DNA of 60,432 nucleotides, taken from contig JARSSO010000042.1 of NCBI GenBank assembly GCA_029624765.1, forward strand, positions 1 through 60,432, read 5' to 3'. The notes under the pieces are model-generated. The model was given only the letters and a program-made list of their open reading frames with translations. It made no database searches and was not told where the DNA came from. The stretch is from Candidatus Contendibacter sp. GTDB taxonomy: Bacteria; Pseudomonadota; Gammaproteobacteria; Competibacterales; Competibacteraceae. The position numbers and the translations under genes were made by a program. Shown here in pieces: positions 17,934 through 29,369 of the stretch. The first letter of the stretch is position 1. Each line of letters opens with the position of its first letter.

Positions 17934-18863
17934 ATGACGGCGGCCAGGAAACAGCAAATCCACTTCAACAAGCTGCAAAAGCGCCTGCGGCGGAACGTGG
18001 GTCGCGCCATTCAGGACTTCAACATGATCGAGGACGGCGACCGGGTGATGGTCTGCCTGTCCGGCGGCAAGGATTCCTTCGTCCTGCTCGACATCCTGCG
18101 CAACCTGCAAGCGCGGGCGCCAGTGCGGTTCGATCTGGTGGCGGTCAATCTCGATCAGAAACAGCCCGGATTTCCCGAACACGTCCTGCCGGATTATCTG
18201 CGGAGCATCGGCATCCCTTTCCACATCATCGAGCAGGACACTTACCGCATCGTCAAACGGGTGATTCCCGACGGCAAGACCACCTGTGGGCTGTGTTCGC
18301 GACTGCGGCGCGGGATTCTCTACACCTTCGCCGCCGAGCACGGCATGACCCGGATCGCGCTGGGCCATCACCGCGACGACATTCTGGAAACCCTGTTTCT
18401 GAACCTGTTCCACGGCGGCAAGCTCAAGGCCATGCCGCCGAAATTGCTCAGCGACGACGGTCGCCATGTAGTGATCCGGCCGCTGGCCCACTGCCGGGAG
18501 CGGGATATCGCCGCCTATGCCGAAACGCGGCAATTCCCGATCATTCCCTGCAACCTCTGCGGTTCGCAGCCGAACCTGCAACGGCAAGCGATCAAGGCCA
18601 TGCTGCGGCAATGGGAGAAGCAGTTTCCGGGGCGGGTGGAAAACCTCTTCGCCGCGATCCAGAACGTGGCGCCCTCGCATCTGGCCGATGCCCGGCTGTT
18701 CGATTTCACCGGGCTGGGTTCCCGTACTGGTGGAGGGGCGCCGGCCTGGCTGCCTAGCGGAGGTGACGCGATGGAAGACGCGGACGAGGAAGTCATCGAG
18801 CCGGTGATCGCCGCGCCGCCGACGGAGATCAGGATACCCTTCCCGCCGGTTCGGCGAGTTTGA
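17934..18863 (+). CDS. ttcA: tRNA 2-thiocytidine(32) synthetase TtcA
   Basis: TtcA thiolates C32 in the anticodon loop of certain tRNAs, using ATP and a [4Fe-4S] cluster. The 309-residue protein has the PP-loop SGGKDS near residues 43-48, the first cysteine pair CGLC near 121-124, [15 protein letters not shown] near 143, and a second pair CNLC near 206-209, which with the first pair holds the cluster. The last ~45 residues form an acidic tail ([10 protein letters not shown]). The ATG at 17934 follows GGGAGACGAGACG. The stop at 18861-18863 overlaps the -35 box of the livK promoter. Confidence 0.96.
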   Translation: MTAARKQQIHFNKLQKRLRRNVGRAIQDFNMIEDGDRVMVCLSGGKDSFVLLDILRNLQARAPVRFDLVAVNLDQKQPGFPEHVLPDYLRSIGIPFHIIEQDTYRIVKRVIPDGKTTCGLCSRLRRGILYTFAAEHGMTRIALGHHRDDILETLFLNLFHGGKLKAMPPKLLSDDGRHVVIRPLAHCRERDIAAYAETRQFPIIPCNLCGSQPNLQRQAIKAMLRQWEKQFPGRVENLFAAIQNVAPSHLADARLFDFTGLGSRTGGGAPAWLPSGGDAMEDADEEVIEPVIAAPPTEIRIPFPPVRRV

Positions 18864-18889
18864 CGCTGTTTGAAATTCGCTGCTATCGT
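18860..18889 (+). promoter_or_regulatory. Probable sigma-70 promoter for livK
   Basis: TTGACG (18860-18865) and TATCGT (18884-18889) are separated by 18 bases, with TGC directly before the -10 (an extended -10). The start codon is 38 bases downstream, and AGGAGG precedes it. Confidence 0.6.
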
Positions 18890-18926
18890 TGCCCCTTCCC
18901 AAATTTTGCCAGGAGGATGCAACCAC

Positions 18927-20054
18927 ATGAAAAAGCAACTGCTGACCTTGGTCGCGGCGGTCGGTTTGGCGCTGGGCGGCGGGCTGGTCCAGGCGGCGGA
19001 CACGGTCAAGATCGGCCTGATGGCGCCGCTGACCGGTTCCTGGGCCAGCGAGGGCCAGGGGATGAAGAAGATCGTCGAGCTGCTGGCCGAGCAGCAAAAC
19101 GCCAAGGGTGGCGTGCTGGGCAAGAAGATCGAGGTGGTGACCGAGGACGACGGCGGCGATGCGCGCACCGCTTCGCTGGCCGCGCAACGGTTGACCACCA
19201 AGGGGGTAGCGGCGGTGGTCGGCACCTATGGCTCCGCCGTGACCGAAGCCAGCCAGAACATCTACGACGAGGCCGGCATTCCCCAGATCGCCAACGGTTC
19301 GACCGCGATCCGCCTGACCGAGAAGGGCTTGAAGAAATTCTTCCGCACCGCGCCGCGCGACGACGAGCAGGGCCGCATGGCGGCGCAGACCATCGAAAAA
19401 CTGGGTTTCAAGAAGGTCGCCATCCTGCACGACAGCAGCGCCTATGCCAAAGGTTTGGCGGACGAAACCAACGCCCTGCTGAAGAAGAAGGGTACGGAAG
19501 TGGTGTTCTTCGACGCGCTGACGCCCAAGGAAAGCGACTACACCGCCATCCTGACCAAGCTGAAGGGCGCCAACCCGGACGTGGTGCTGTTCACCGGCTA
19601 TTATCCGGAAGCTGGCCTGTTGCTGAAGCAGAAAAAGGGCATGAACTGGAACGTGCCGTTCATCGGCGGCGACGCGAACAACAATGCCGATTTGATCAAG
19701 ATTGCCGGCAAGGCGGCCGAAGGGTTCTATTTCCTCAGCCCGCCGCAGCCGCAGGACCTGGATACGCCGGACGCCAAGGCGTTCCTGGCCGATTACCAGA
19801 AAAAATACAACGAGCTGCCGCCCTCGATCTGGGCGGTGCTGGCCGGCGACGGCTTCCGGGTGCTGGTGGCGGGCATCGCGGGCGCCAAGTCCACCGACGG
19901 CGCCAAAATCGCCGACTATCTGCACAAGGACCTGAAGAATTTCTCGGGTCTGAGCGGTCCCATCGCCTTCGACGCCAAGGGCGACCGCGAGGGCGAGGTG
20001 TACCGGGTCTATAAGGTGGACGCCGACGGCAAGTTCGTGATGCAGAAGCTGTAA
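18927..20054 (+). CDS. livK: Branched-chain amino acid ABC transporter, substrate-binding protein
   Basis: This periplasmic binding protein (375 residues) delivers leucine, isoleucine, valine or a related substrate to the LivHM permease. A signal peptide (MKKQLLTLVAAVGLALGGG..VQAAD) is cleaved near residue 24. The mature chain begins TVKIGLMAPLTGSWASEGQGMKKI, standard for the LivJ/LivK type-I fold, and contains RLTTKGVAAVVGTYGSA and YPEAGLLLKQ. AGGAGG sits ten bases before the ATG at 18927. A hairpin follows the stop. In the usual operon the permeases come next; here two low-GC genes intervene before livH. Substrate specificity cannot be read from sequence alone. Confidence 0.93.
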   Translation: MKKQLLTLVAAVGLALGGGLVQAADTVKIGLMAPLTGSWASEGQGMKKIVELLAEQQNAKGGVLGKKIEVVTEDDGGDARTASLAAQRLTTKGVAAVVGTYGSAVTEASQNIYDEAGIPQIANGSTAIRLTEKGLKKFFRTAPRDDEQGRMAAQTIEKLGFKKVAILHDSSAYAKGLADETNALLKKKGTEVVFFDALTPKESDYTAILTKLKGANPDVVLFTGYYPEAGLLLKQKKGMNWNVPFIGGDANNNADLIKIAGKAAEGFYFLSPPQPQDLDTPDAKAFLADYQKKYNELPPSIWAVLAGDGFRVLVAGIAGAKSTDGAKIADYLHKDLKNFSGLSGPIAFDAKGDREGEVYRVYKVDADGKFVMQKL

Positions 20055-20062
20055 GGCGGCCA

Positions 20063-20094
20063 GGCGGCTTTCCTCCCCGCCGGAGGGAGCCGCC
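20063..20094 (+). promoter_or_regulatory. Intercistronic hairpin after livK
   Basis: A GC-rich inverted repeat (GGCGGCTTTCCTCC against GGAGGGAGCCGCC with one bulge, 5-base loop) starts nine bases after the livK stop. There is no U-tract. Such hairpins often stabilise binding-protein mRNA or dampen read-through to downstream genes. Confidence 0.5.
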
Positions 20095-20113
20095 GCAACC
20101 ACGCGGGGTGACC

Positions 20114-20358
20114 ATGCTGACGTACAAGGCGATGTACAAGTTTGTGGAAGGCGGGGTTCACGCCGAGGCGCTGGATTTTCCGGGCGTCATCACGTGCGCT
20201 GAAAATCTGCCGGAAGCCAGGCGGTTGTTGGCCAGCGCCCTGGTAGACATGGCGGAGACTTGTCTGTTATTAGGGGAATCGTTGCCGCGCCCCGATGCGA
20301 CCCGTACTGATCCCCAAGCAGACATTGAAGAACCTATTTATTTTATGAGGAAAATGCT

Positions 20359-20371
<13 letters not shown>
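20114..20371 (+). CDS. HicB-like protein, orphan
   Basis: The protein (85 residues from ATG 20114; a GTG at 20108 is an alternative) shows the HicB N-terminal partial RNase-H-like fold: LTYKAMYKFVEGGVHAEALDFPG followed by VITCAENLPEARRLLASALVDMAE. HicB proteins are antitoxins to HicA, but no HicA-like ORF is adjacent, and the C-terminus has no clear ribbon-helix-helix or HTH motif. Its end overlaps the GTG start of the FkbM gene by 13 bases. It lies between livK and the liv permease genes. An unpaired regulator or solitary HicB is likely. Confidence 0.65.
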
Positions 20372-21288
<917 letters not shown>

Positions 21289-21313
21289 ACTAAATTTTTA
21301 AGTTTAGTAAAAT

Positions 21314-22219
21314 ATGGAAGAATTCCTCCAGCAACTCACCAACGGCCTCGCCGTCGGCGGCATCTACGCCCTGATCGCCCTGGGCTACACCATGGTGTAC
21401 GGCGTACTCAAGCTGATCAACTTCGCCCATGGCGACCTGTTCACCTACGGCGCTTATCTCGGCCTGACCCTGTTGACTTCGCTGGCGCTGACCGACCGGG
21501 TGGGATTCGCCCTGGGCGTGCTGGTGCTGGTGCTGATGGTCATGGGGCTGGTGGCGGTTCTGGGCGCGATGCTGGAACGGGCCGCTTACCGTCCGCTGCG
21601 CGAATCGCCGCGCCTGTCGGCGGTGGTGTCGGCGCTGGGCGCGTCCATCTTCCTGCAAAACACCCTGATGCTGATCTACGGCGCCCGCGTCCAGGTCTAT
21701 CCCGACGACATCCTGCCCGCCGCGACGCTGGACCTGTTCGGTCTGTATCTGCCGTTGATGCGGGTGCTGATCGTGCTGGCCTCGGTGGCGATGATGGTCG
21801 CCCTGTACCTGTTCATCCAGAAGACCAAGATCGGCACGGCGATTCGCGCGGCGGCCATCGACCAGGGCGCGGCGCGGCTGATGGGCATCGACGTGAACCG
21901 GGTGATCCTGCTGGTGTTCCTGCTGGGGCCGGCGCTGGGCGGCGCGGCGGGGCTGATGGTCGGGCTGTACTACGGTCAGGTCAACTTCACCATGGGCTGG
22001 GTTTACGGGATGAAGGCGTTCACCGCCGCGATTCTCGGCGGCATCGGCAACATCCCCGGCGCGATGGTGGGCGGTTTGCTGCTGGGGGTGATCGAGGCGC
22101 TGGGCGCGGCCTATGTCTCCATCGCCTGGAAGGACGCCATCGCGTTTTGCGTGCTGATTCTGATTCTGATTGTCCGGCCCACCGGGCTGCTGGGCGAGCG
22201 GGTGGCGGACAAGATTTGA
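21314..22219 (+). CDS. livH: Branched-chain amino acid ABC transporter permease LivH
   Basis: This inner-membrane permease (301 residues, about eight transmembrane helices) forms the LivHM channel. It opens with the family signature LTNGLAVGGIYALIALGYTMVYG and LINFAHGDLF, and ends with AILGGIGNIPGAMVGGLLLGVIEALGA, the conserved loop that contacts the ATPase. The leader before ATG 21314 is AT-rich, with no clear Shine-Dalgarno, and carries an ACTAAA/TTTAGT inverted repeat (21289-21308), presumably brought in with the upstream FkbM gene. The gene is separated from livK by the HicB-FkbM pair and followed by livM after 31 bases. Confidence 0.95.
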   Translation: MEEFLQQLTNGLAVGGIYALIALGYTMVYGVLKLINFAHGDLFTYGAYLGLTLLTSLALTDRVGFALGVLVLVLMVMGLVAVLGAMLERAAYRPLRESPRLSAVVSALGASIFLQNTLMLIYGARVQVYPDDILPAATLDLFGLYLPLMRVLIVLASVAMMVALYLFIQKTKIGTAIRAAAIDQGAARLMGIDVNRVILLVFLLGPALGGAAGLMVGLYYGQVNFTMGWVYGMKAFTAAILGGIGNIPGAMVGGLLLGVIEALGAAYVSIAWKDAIAFCVLILILIVRPTGLLGERVADKI

Positions 22220-22250
22220 GCCAACAGGCGAAAGGCGAAAGGAAAAAGAG

Positions 22251-23207
22251 ATGAACCGGTTTAAGCCATTCGTCGTCGCCCTGATCGCCGGCCTGCTGCC
22301 GTTCGCGCCGCTGTTTCTCAACACCTATCAGGTGGACGTGCTCAACAGCATCGGCCTGTACGCGCTGCTGGCGCTGAGCCTCAATCTGATCCTGGGCGAG
22401 GCCGGGCTGTTCAACATGGGCCACGCCGCGTTCTACGCGATGGGGGCCTATGCCGCCGCCATCCTCAACACCCGCTACCAGATTCCAATTTTGTGGACGC
22501 TGCCGCTGAGCGGCCTCGTCGCCGGGCTGTTCGCGCTGGCGGTGGCGCGGCCCGTCGTGCATTTGCGCGGCGACTATCTGCTGATCGTCACCATCGGCGT
22601 CGGTGAGATCGTCCGCATCGCCCTGGTCAACGACGTGTTCGGCATCACCGGCGGCGCTAACGGCATCTTCGGCATCAGCCGCCCCCGGCTGTTCGGCTGG
22701 GTCATCCGCCGGCCGGAAGAGTTTTTCTATCTGATCTGGGGCTTCGTCGCCCTGACCATTTTCCTGTTCCTGCGGCTGAAACAGTCGCGCTTCGGGCGGG
22801 CGATCAATTACCTGCGCGAGGACGAGGTGGCGGCGGAGGGCAGCGGGATCAACACCGATTACTACAAACTGGCGGCGTTCGGCCTGGGCGCGGCCTGGGC
22901 CGGGATGGCGGGCACCCTGTTCGCCGCCAAGATGACCATCATCTCGCCGGAGTCGTTCAGCTTCTGGGAATCGGTGGTGCTGTTCATGATCGTCATTCTC
23001 GGCGGCGCGGGGAGCATCCCCGGCGTGCTGCTGGCGGCGGCCCTGGTGGTGGGTCTGCCGGAACTGTTTCGCGAGTTCGCCGGCGCCCGGATGCTGGTGT
23101 TCGGGCTCGTAATGATGGTGATGATGGTGATCCGTCCGCAGGGTCTGCTGCCGGCGCGGGGCCGGCGCTTTTCCCTGGCTGCGTCGCTCGGGAAAACGGG
23201 GCGGTGA
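22251..23207 (+). CDS. livM: Branched-chain amino acid ABC transporter permease LivM
   Basis: Second permease of the LivHM channel, 318 residues with many transmembrane helices. Signature stretches are SIGLYALLALSLNLILGEAGLFNMGHAAFYAMGAY near the N-terminus, VTIGVGEIVRIALVND in the middle, and the ATPase-contact loop VVLFMIVILGGAGSIPGVLLAAALVV near residue 250. GAAAGGAAAAAGAG precedes the ATG at 22251; the longer frame to 22170 overlaps livH. The livG and livF ATPase genes that normally follow are not here. The C-terminus is Arg-rich (ARGRRFSLAAS). Confidence 0.94.
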   Translation: MNRFKPFVVALIAGLLPFAPLFLNTYQVDVLNSIGLYALLALSLNLILGEAGLFNMGHAAFYAMGAYAAAILNTRYQIPILWTLPLSGLVAGLFALAVARPVVHLRGDYLLIVTIGVGEIVRIALVNDVFGITGGANGIFGISRPRLFGWVIRRPEEFFYLIWGFVALTIFLFLRLKQSRFGRAINYLREDEVAAEGSGINTDYYKLAAFGLGAAWAGMAGTLFAAKMTIISPESFSFWESVVLFMIVILGGAGSIPGVLLAAALVVGLPELFREFAGARMLVFGLVMMVMMVIRPQGLLPARGRRFSLAASLGKTGR

Positions 23208-23236
23208 GCAACAACGCGCTTTCTCATAATTGCCTG

Positions 23237-23336
23237 GCTCCCGCGCTCCAGCGTGGGAGCCTCATCCTCGCGACACTCCGGCATCGCGGGCCGCTGGAGC
23301 AGCCCAAATGGCGTTCCCACGCCGGAGCGTGGGAAC
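23237..23336. repeat. REP-like palindrome pair
   Basis: Two 24-base palindromes flank a 52-base spacer: 23237-23260 (GCTCCC arm, G-T wobble tolerated) and 23313-23336 (GTTCCCACGC arm). Both belong to the CCCACGCTCC(G/A)GCGTGGGA type common as REP elements in gammaproteobacteria. They lie between livM and the DUF4139 genes. Confidence 0.75.
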
Positions 23337-23444
23337 GAGGGTCTGTCAAAATCTTTGTGGCAAACCACTAGCGAATTGACCCCAAACCCCCCGTCCAGCG
23401 TTTATGGTTATACCGATCCGTTGCATTCCTGGAGGTGATAACCC

Positions 23445-24632
23445 ATGAACCGAACCCGATGGCTATATCCGCTGGGCGTCCTGCTGGTACTCGGCGCCGG
23501 GCCGCTGGACGCGCTGGCCCGCATCAAGCTGACCACCCTGCCGGTGCGCGAACGGGTGGAAATCCAGCTTGATCATCCCCAGATCGCCCTGGTCGAAGAG
23601 GAGCGCATCGTTCCCCTGGTCAAGGGCGTCAACCAGGTAGACTTTTCCTGGGCCAACACCCGCATCGATCCCGATACGCTGGTGTTGCGCATCCTGCCCC
23701 CACCCGCCGATCAGCCGCTGGACGCGAAGGTACTGTCGGTCAGCTATCCGCCCAACGAAACCGCGCTGGTCTGGGCGGTTGCCGCCAGCGCCTCCGGGGC
23801 GGCGCGGGTGCGGATCAGTTACGTATTGGGCGGTCTGGGCAAGGATTTTCACTACCGCGCGGTGGCCGACCGCGACGAGAAGACCCTGAATCTGGGGCAA
23901 TACCTGCGGGTCAACAACAACGCCAACGAAGCCTACGACGCCGCCAGGTTCTGGGCCGGCGTCGGCGAGCGGTTCGACAAGCCGCTGGGCCTGAGCGAAA
24001 CCAAGGAAGTGCAAGTGAGCCGCTTCGCCGCCGTGCCGGTGCGCAAGACCTACACCACTCATCCCGTGGAGTTCGGCTATCTCGACCGCGCCCAGGACAA
24101 GCTCAACGTGCCGATGCACTACGTGGTCAAGAACGCGGGCGGCGCTCTCGGCAAGGAACCGCTGCCGGAAGGCAAGGCCCGCATCTTCCAGGACGACGGC
24201 AAGGGCGGAACCGCGTTTCTGGGCGAGGACCGGGGCAAGTTCACCGCGCCCGACGACGAGTTGAAGCTTTATCTGGGCTTGGCGCGCGACATCGCGGTGC
24301 GGCGCACCGTGGACCGCAACGAGCGCCAGCGCATCGCCGGCAATCTGTACCGCTACGACGTGACCCTGAAATACGAGATCGAGAACTTCAAGGATGCGCC
24401 GGTCACGCTCGACATCGCCGAAAGCGTCCGCCAGATTCGCGATCAGATTCGCGGCGACAGCGGCCGCGACCCCGAATGGCAACTGGGCGACGGCAGTCTG
24501 CGCACACCCGATGCCGACAAGAGCGACGCCGACAAGCTGCTGTTCCACGTCGATCTACCGGCCCGGCCCGCCGACGGTCAAGCGAAAAAGCAGATTCACA
24601 CCTTGCGGCTAACCCTGAACAACGAGTGGTGA
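23445..24632 (+). CDS. Secreted DUF4139-like protein (paralogue 1)
   Basis: The 395-residue protein has an N-terminal signal (about residues 1-25, ending DALARI) and is predicted periplasmic or surface-exposed. The body is beta-rich: LPVRERVEIQLDHPQIALVEEERIVPL, then GVNQVDFSWANTRIDPDTLVLR, a stretch that reappears almost unchanged in the next gene, and later RNERQRIAGNLYRYDVTLKYEIENFKDAPVTLDI, which fits the DUF4139 C-terminal domain. GGAGGTG precedes the ATG by eight bases. The next gene follows five bases after the stop. No biochemical role is known. Confidence 0.75.
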   Translation: MNRTRWLYPLGVLLVLGAGPLDALARIKLTTLPVRERVEIQLDHPQIALVEEERIVPLVKGVNQVDFSWANTRIDPDTLVLRILPPPADQPLDAKVLSVSYPPNETALVWAVAASASGAARVRISYVLGGLGKDFHYRAVADRDEKTLNLGQYLRVNNNANEAYDAARFWAGVGERFDKPLGLSETKEVQVSRFAAVPVRKTYTTHPVEFGYLDRAQDKLNVPMHYVVKNAGGALGKEPLPEGKARIFQDDGKGGTAFLGEDRGKFTAPDDELKLYLGLARDIAVRRTVDRNERQRIAGNLYRYDVTLKYEIENFKDAPVTLDIAESVRQIRDQIRGDSGRDPEWQLGDGSLRTPDADKSDADKLLFHVDLPARPADGQAKKQIHTLRLTLNNEW

Positions 24633-24637
24633 ACGCC

Positions 24638-26083
24638 ATGACCTTCCATCCGACCGTTCGCCTTCTGCTGTGCCTGTTTGGGTTGTTGCTGCCGCTGGCG
24701 CTGCCCGCCCGCAACGTCGATCTCGCCACCGTTCCCGAACGGCGGACGGTGCAACTGACCATTTACAACTCGGAGGACTTGACCCTGGTGCGGGAAACTC
24801 GGGTGGTCACCTTCAAGCAGGGCGTCAATCCCCTGCAATTCTCCTGGGCCAACACCCTGATCGATCCGACCTCGGTGGAACTGAAATTCCGCGAGCCGAA
24901 AGCTGGCCTGGACCTGCTGGACACCACCTTCCCGCACGACAAGCCGCAGATGCTGTACTGGAACGTGCAAAGCGACGCCAACCGCGAGGCGACCATCGAA
25001 ATCAGCTATTTCACCTCCGGCATTTCGTGGGCGGCGGACTACGTGGCCATCGCCGATGCCGACGAAAAGGCATTGCGACTGGAAAGCTTCGTGCGGGTGC
25101 GCAACCAGTCCGGCGAGGATTACGAAAACGCCCAGGTGCGGCTGGTGGTGGGCACGATCAACCTGGTGGAAAAGATCGCCGAACTGGCGAAAGTGCCGGT
25201 CGGGCGGATCGGCGAACTCGACAAGAACGAATATCGGGACCTGCGCCAGAAAGCGGCTCGCAAGATGATGGCGCCCCCCGCGCCCGCGTCGCTGGCGGTG
25301 GCGGGAGCCGCCTACGACATGGCGGCGGAAATGGAAGCGCCCAAGGAAATCATCAAGGAAGGGCTGAGCGAGTATTTCATCTACACCATCGAGGGGACCG
25401 AAACCGTGCCCAACGGCTGGGCCAAGCGCCTGCGCAGTTTTGAGGCAGCCGGCGTGCCGATGACGGTCGAATACCGCTACCGGCCCCGCGAATACGGCGA
25501 ACAACTGACCCGGCTTTATCTGCTGCGCAACGACACAGCTTCCAAACTGGGGAGCACGCCGCTACCGGATGGAATGCTGCGGGTGTTCCGCGCCAACGGC
25601 CGCGACGGCCTGAGCTATCTGGCGGCGCAAAATTTGAAGTATGTGCCTATCGGCGACAAGATCGAATTGAATCTCGGTCCCGACCCGGCGGTGGTGTTCG
25701 AACTGCTCAAGCAGAAGGTCTATCGCGATAACCTGTGGTTCCAGATCAAGGGCGGCAACCTCTACCGCAAGCTGGGCGAAGACGGGGTCAAGCTGGAACT
25801 GGACAGTCAGGTGGCCGGCTGGGACGAGCATACGGTCTATCGGCAGAAAATCCGCAACTACACCCGCAAGCCCATCCACGTGCAAATCCGCCGCGAATAC
25901 GCGGGCGACATCGCGTTCCGCGGCCGGCTGAATCCGACCTTGCACGACTTCCAGACCGTGCAGTTTGAGACATCGATTCCCGCTGGCGGCAAGGCGGCGC
26001 TGGATTACGAGATCATCGCCCGAATGGGCTACAACCAGAAGCAGAACCGGGTGGAATTGCAGACCGGCGAGGTCAAACCCTGA
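24638..26083 (+). CDS. Secreted DUF4139 domain protein (paralogue 2)
   Basis: This 481-residue paralogue of the preceding gene has a signal peptide (MTFHPTVRLLLCLFGLLLPLALPARN) and the shared GVNPLQFSWANTLIDPTSVELKF stretch. It contains YFTSGISWAADYVAIADADEKALRLESFVRVRNQSGEDYENAQVRLVVG, the DUF4139 hallmark, and ends in a beta-sandwich C-terminus (VQIRREYAGDIAFRGRL, IPAGGKAALDYEIIARMG). The start at 24638 is chosen for the signal peptide; the longer frame lies in the preceding gene's shadow. Both genes are transcribed together and probably work as a pair in the envelope. Confidence 0.82.
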   Translation: MTFHPTVRLLLCLFGLLLPLALPARNVDLATVPERRTVQLTIYNSEDLTLVRETRVVTFKQGVNPLQFSWANTLIDPTSVELKFREPKAGLDLLDTTFPHDKPQMLYWNVQSDANREATIEISYFTSGISWAADYVAIADADEKALRLESFVRVRNQSGEDYENAQVRLVVGTINLVEKIAELAKVPVGRIGELDKNEYRDLRQKAARKMMAPPAPASLAVAGAAYDMAAEMEAPKEIIKEGLSEYFIYTIEGTETVPNGWAKRLRSFEAAGVPMTVEYRYRPREYGEQLTRLYLLRNDTASKLGSTPLPDGMLRVFRANGRDGLSYLAAQNLKYVPIGDKIELNLGPDPAVVFELLKQKVYRDNLWFQIKGGNLYRKLGEDGVKLELDSQVAGWDEHTVYRQKIRNYTRKPIHVQIRREYAGDIAFRGRLNPTLHDFQTVQFETSIPAGGKAALDYEIIARMGYNQKQNRVELQTGEVKP

Positions 26084-26110
26084 ATCGACGCGCGCGACGC
26101 CGCCCGGCTT

Positions 26111-26743
26111 TCATGGAAAGATCGGCTGGGCGGCGAAATCCAGCGCGTCGTCCAGTCGGTCGTTACCCCAGAACATCTCCCCGCGCGCGAAAAAGGTTGG
26201 CGCACCGAAAATGCCGAGCGCTTGCGCCGCCTCGGTGTTCTCCCGCAGTCTGCGTTTGTTGGCCTCCGACTGCGCCAGCGCGACGATCTCCCCCGCCGGA
26301 AGCCCAAGATCGGTCAACACCTGGCCGACGGCTTGGGGAGTGTGGATGTCCTGATCGTCGACGAAATTCCGCCGCATGATCCGCCGGCAATAGTCGCCGA
26401 TCCAGGGCTGGTCGACGCCGATCAGCGCCACCCGCAGGGGCAGCACCGACAGCCGGGGAAACGCGGTCGGCTGTCGCCACGGGACACCGTACTTCGCGCA
26501 CTGGCGCACCATGTCCTTCCACATGTACGCGCCCATCGCCTTGTGCACGATGAAGGGCGAGGTGTTCCAGCCCAGCGATTTGAAGATGGGGCCGAGCAAG
26601 AACGGCTTCCAGATCACTCCAAGCCCCCGTTTCGCCGCGTCCCGCTCGATGCGCATGACGCTGATATGACTGTAATTACTGGCGAAATCGAACCAGAAGT
26701 CGATGTCGGTTGGCGTGGTGGCGTGAGCAGTTGGCGCAATCAT
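26111..26743 (-). CDS. 2-hydroxychromene-2-carboxylate isomerase family protein
   Basis: This DsbA-fold protein of the HCCA isomerase/kappa-class GST family has 210 residues. It opens DIDFWFDFASNYSHISVMRIE, where the family's active-site Ser/Asn replaces the CxxC of DsbA, and contains KPFLLGPIFKSLGWNTSPF and APTFFARGEMFWGNDRLD near the C-terminus, both typical. The family isomerises aromatic intermediates or acts with glutathione; the substrate here is unknown. GGAGAAC lies eight bases before the ATG at 26743. It is convergent with the second DUF4139 gene. Confidence 0.88.
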   Translation of the reverse strand: MIAPTAHATTPTDIDFWFDFASNYSHISVMRIERDAAKRGLGVIWKPFLLGPIFKSLGWNTSPFIVHKAMGAYMWKDMVRQCAKYGVPWRQPTAFPRLSVLPLRVALIGVDQPWIGDYCRRIMRRNFVDDQDIHTPQAVGQVLTDLGLPAGEIVALAQSEANKRRLRENTEAAQALGIFGAPTFFARGEMFWGNDRLDDALDFAAQPIFP

Positions 26744-26936
26744 TGATTGTTCTCCAAAAATCGAAACGGTGGCGATGAGCGCTGTCGTGGCTTGGCGGCT
26801 CCGGCCATGAACGGCTGGCCCGCCGACCCGCTTCGAACCATGAGAGGCGGTGTCATTGTCCGCCAGATGACTTCAGTCCGCGGATATAATTCCAGGGAGG
26901 TTGTTCTCGGCCAAAGTCCAAGCGCCGCCGGACGCC

Positions 26937-26987
26937 AGGAATCGTACCGCTTGGCCAGCCGGCCGTCGTTGCGGTCCACCGCCAGGA
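26937..26987 (-). pseudogene. Short relic of a ptsP segment
   Basis: These 51 bases match ptsP positions 29690-29740 at 46 of 51 bases, counted by eye. In translation the relic reads [16 protein letters not shown] against LAVDRNNDRVAKLYDS in PtsP. It lies in the intergenic DNA before the histidine-kinase gene, in the same orientation as ptsP, 2.7 kb away. No longer homology is visible on either side. Confidence 0.55.
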
Positions 26988-27032
26988 CACCCACGGGCCG
27001 ATGCAAAACCTCCGACAGGTCGGTTCATAGGC

Positions 27033-29321
<2,289 letters not shown>

Positions 29322-29369
29322 CCGATACCGATTTCCGGTGGGCCTTGGTGTTTTCGAGGAACGATTCCG

